Translations under genes and position numbers: made by a program
Assembly: GCF_001889545.1 (NCBI RefSeq)
Contig: NZ_CP018194.1
Location: 1,152,501 to 1,216,500 of the forward strand
Source of the DNA: Granulibacter bethesdensis
GTDB taxonomy: Bacteria > Pseudomonadota > Alphaproteobacteria > Acetobacterales > Acetobacteraceae
Length of the DNA stretch: 64,000 nt
Direction: 5' to 3'
Shown: one piece after another, positions 62,939 to 64,000 of the stretch
How positions within the stretch are numbered: the stretch's first letter is position 1
How the letters are laid out: each line of letters opens with the position of its first letter
Notes under the pieces: generated by a model
Database searches by the model: none
Told to the model about the DNA's origin: nothing
The model's input: the letters and a program-made list of their open reading frames with translations, nothing else

Positions 62939-64000
62939 TTGGCTGCTCACTCTGTCTGGAGAAAGAATAACATTCTGGACGATGGAAACGCGGATGCCAC
63001 AGGATTGGTCGCTGATATCGCGACGATCGTGCATACGAATGGTCAGGAAAGCGAAGAGACAATCCAGTTGGTAACCCGCCTTGGCGCCAGTCTCGGTCAG
63101 GCGATGTCAGTCATCCCTCAATGGGGATTTCTGTTTCTGCGCAATTCATCCGCGATGAACAATTTTCATCCGCACATTCTGCCTGCTACGCCTGATGCCG
63201 TTATTATCGACAGGGTTGCTGCAGCCACTCAGGTGGCGGAGGCCCTGATTGAGGGGCGGCTTGATCCTGAAATCGCCCGGAAACAGCTTGCCAGAGCCAG
63301 AGAGTTGCCGGTTTCTCCGGATCATTTTTTTGCGCTCGCCTGTGCCATTGGGGCAGTCGCGCTTTCTGTTACATTCGGTATATCTCATTTCCTTTCTGTC
63401 ACCCTGACAGGCTTCAGCGCAGGAACAGGTGCTTATCTGCGCCGTTTTATTGCCCGGACGGGGGGAAATGGTCTGGTGCAGAGCTTTTGCGCGGCCTTGC
63501 TGGCAGGCGTGATCGGTGCTGTTGCAACACGACTCAATCTGAGCTCGGAATTGCGTCTGATCGCGGTATGTCCGTGTATGGTGCTGGTTCCCGGACCGTT
63601 TCTTCTGAATGGAACACTCGACCTGCTGGGTGACCGGATGCCGCTGGGCATTGCGAGGCTGAGTTTTGCCGCGATGATTCTGCTGGCCATCAGTGCCGGG
63701 CTGCTGACCGGATTGTTCCTGTGTGGCGTCACCTTGCCGCCTATGCCTGCCGGTCGCGAAGTTGCCCTGTGGGTAACCGCTTTGGCCGGAGGAGTCGCAG
63801 CGGCCTGCTACAGTGTATTTTTCTCAATGCCTCTTCGTCTGCTGGGCTGGCCCGTCATCACAGCGATTGCGGCAGACACTGCCCGTTGGATCGCAATGGC
63901 CCTGTTAGGGGCAGGGCCAGTCATCGGCGCCAGCGTTGCGGGGTTTGTTGCCGCCATTGTGTTGATGCCGGTTACCAGACGCCATCATATTCCGTTTGCT
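62939..64000 (+). CDS. Threonine/serine exporter family protein (ThrE-like), 3' end cut by window
   Basis: An open frame of 354 codons running to the window end without a stop. The soluble N-terminal half (T-G-L-V-A-D-I-A-T-I-V-H-T-N-G onward) and the following membrane half with about ten hydrophobic segments match the ThrE fold (DUF1212 then DUF3815). The signature F-S-A-G-T-G-A-Y-L-R-R and V-P-G-P-F-L-L-N-G lie at the junction. Such proteins export threonine and serine. No ATG fits; TTG at 62939, six bases after AGGA, is the best start. Divergent from fumC. Confidence 0.85.
   Translation, partial: MAAHSVWRKNNILDDGNADATGLVADIATIVHTNGQESEETIQLVTRLGASLGQAMSVIPQWGFLFLRNSSAMNNFHPHILPATPDAVIIDRVAAATQVAEALIEGRLDPEIARKQLARARELPVSPDHFFALACAIGAVALSVTFGISHFLSVTLTGFSAGTGAYLRRFIARTGGNGLVQSFCAALLAGVIGAVATRLNLSSELRLIAVCPCMVLVPGPFLLNGTLDLLGDRMPLGIARLSFAAMILLAISAGLLTGLFLCGVTLPPMPAGREVALWVTALAGGVAAACYSVFFSMPLRLLGWPVITAIAADTARWIAMALLGAGPVIGASVAGFVAAIVLMPVTRRHHIPFA

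Overview
This 64 kb window is a stretch of chromosome from an alphaproteobacterium, most likely an acetic acid bacterium (Acetobacteraceae, Granulibacter-like). This is inferred from alphaproteobacterial gene orders (bamE / DUF177-rpmF-plsX-fabH-ihfA-merR; lepB-rnc-era-recO; infA-maf-rng-yacG; a fused ispDF; a RibB with a dead GTP-cyclohydrolase II half), GC-rich coding DNA, and an NAD-aldehyde dehydrogenase paired with DUF779. The content is mainly core housekeeping. I see no CRISPR array, prophage or insertion sequence.

Layout. 0-11 kb: the end of yraN, comM, a CorC/HlyC-type membrane protein, a DsbA-like thioredoxin-fold protein, glucokinase, a 58-residue membrane protein, a Ni/Co permease, a PhnA-like protein and the opgG-opgH periplasmic glucan pair. 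11-25 kb: a NYN-domain protein opposite folK, rpoZ and a bifunctional (p)ppGpp enzyme, then the tightly packed acpS, lepB, rnc, era, recO, parC run, followed by bpt and a penicillin-acylase-family hydrolase in one overlapping unit. 25-34 kb: a ferredoxin, then a long minus-strand run nrdR-ribD-ribE-ribB-ribH-nusB-thiL-hemB-SMR pump behind glyA, linking riboflavin, thiamine and haem cofactor synthesis. 34-44 kb: an APC permease, bamE, the rpmF/plsX/fabH/ihfA cluster, tRNA-Pro(GGG), cutA, ispDF and an orphan receiver-domain protein. 44-54 kb: aldehyde dehydrogenase with DUF779, ferredoxin-NADP reductase, tRNA-Phe, the infA-maf-rng-yacG operon, hisG-hisD and a glutathione peroxidase. 54-64 kb: a TonB-dependent receptor behind a cobalamin riboswitch, a frameshifted unknown gene, murA, dcd, small unknown genes, an HdeD-like membrane protein, a decayed amidohydrolase, fumC, and a ThrE-type exporter cut by the window end.

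The points most worth a second look are: a gene split by a single +1 frameshift at a CGG-TGA-C sequence just after murA; the cobalamin riboswitch, which identifies the TonB receptor's probable substrate; the RibB fusion whose GTP-cyclohydrolase II half has lost its zinc cysteines; an overlooked small membrane protein at 5.7 kb; and a Fur-like palindrome upstream of the ferredoxin-NADP reductase. Functions are read from sequence motifs without database searches. Start codons were chosen from ribosome-binding sites, gene overlaps and family N-termini.
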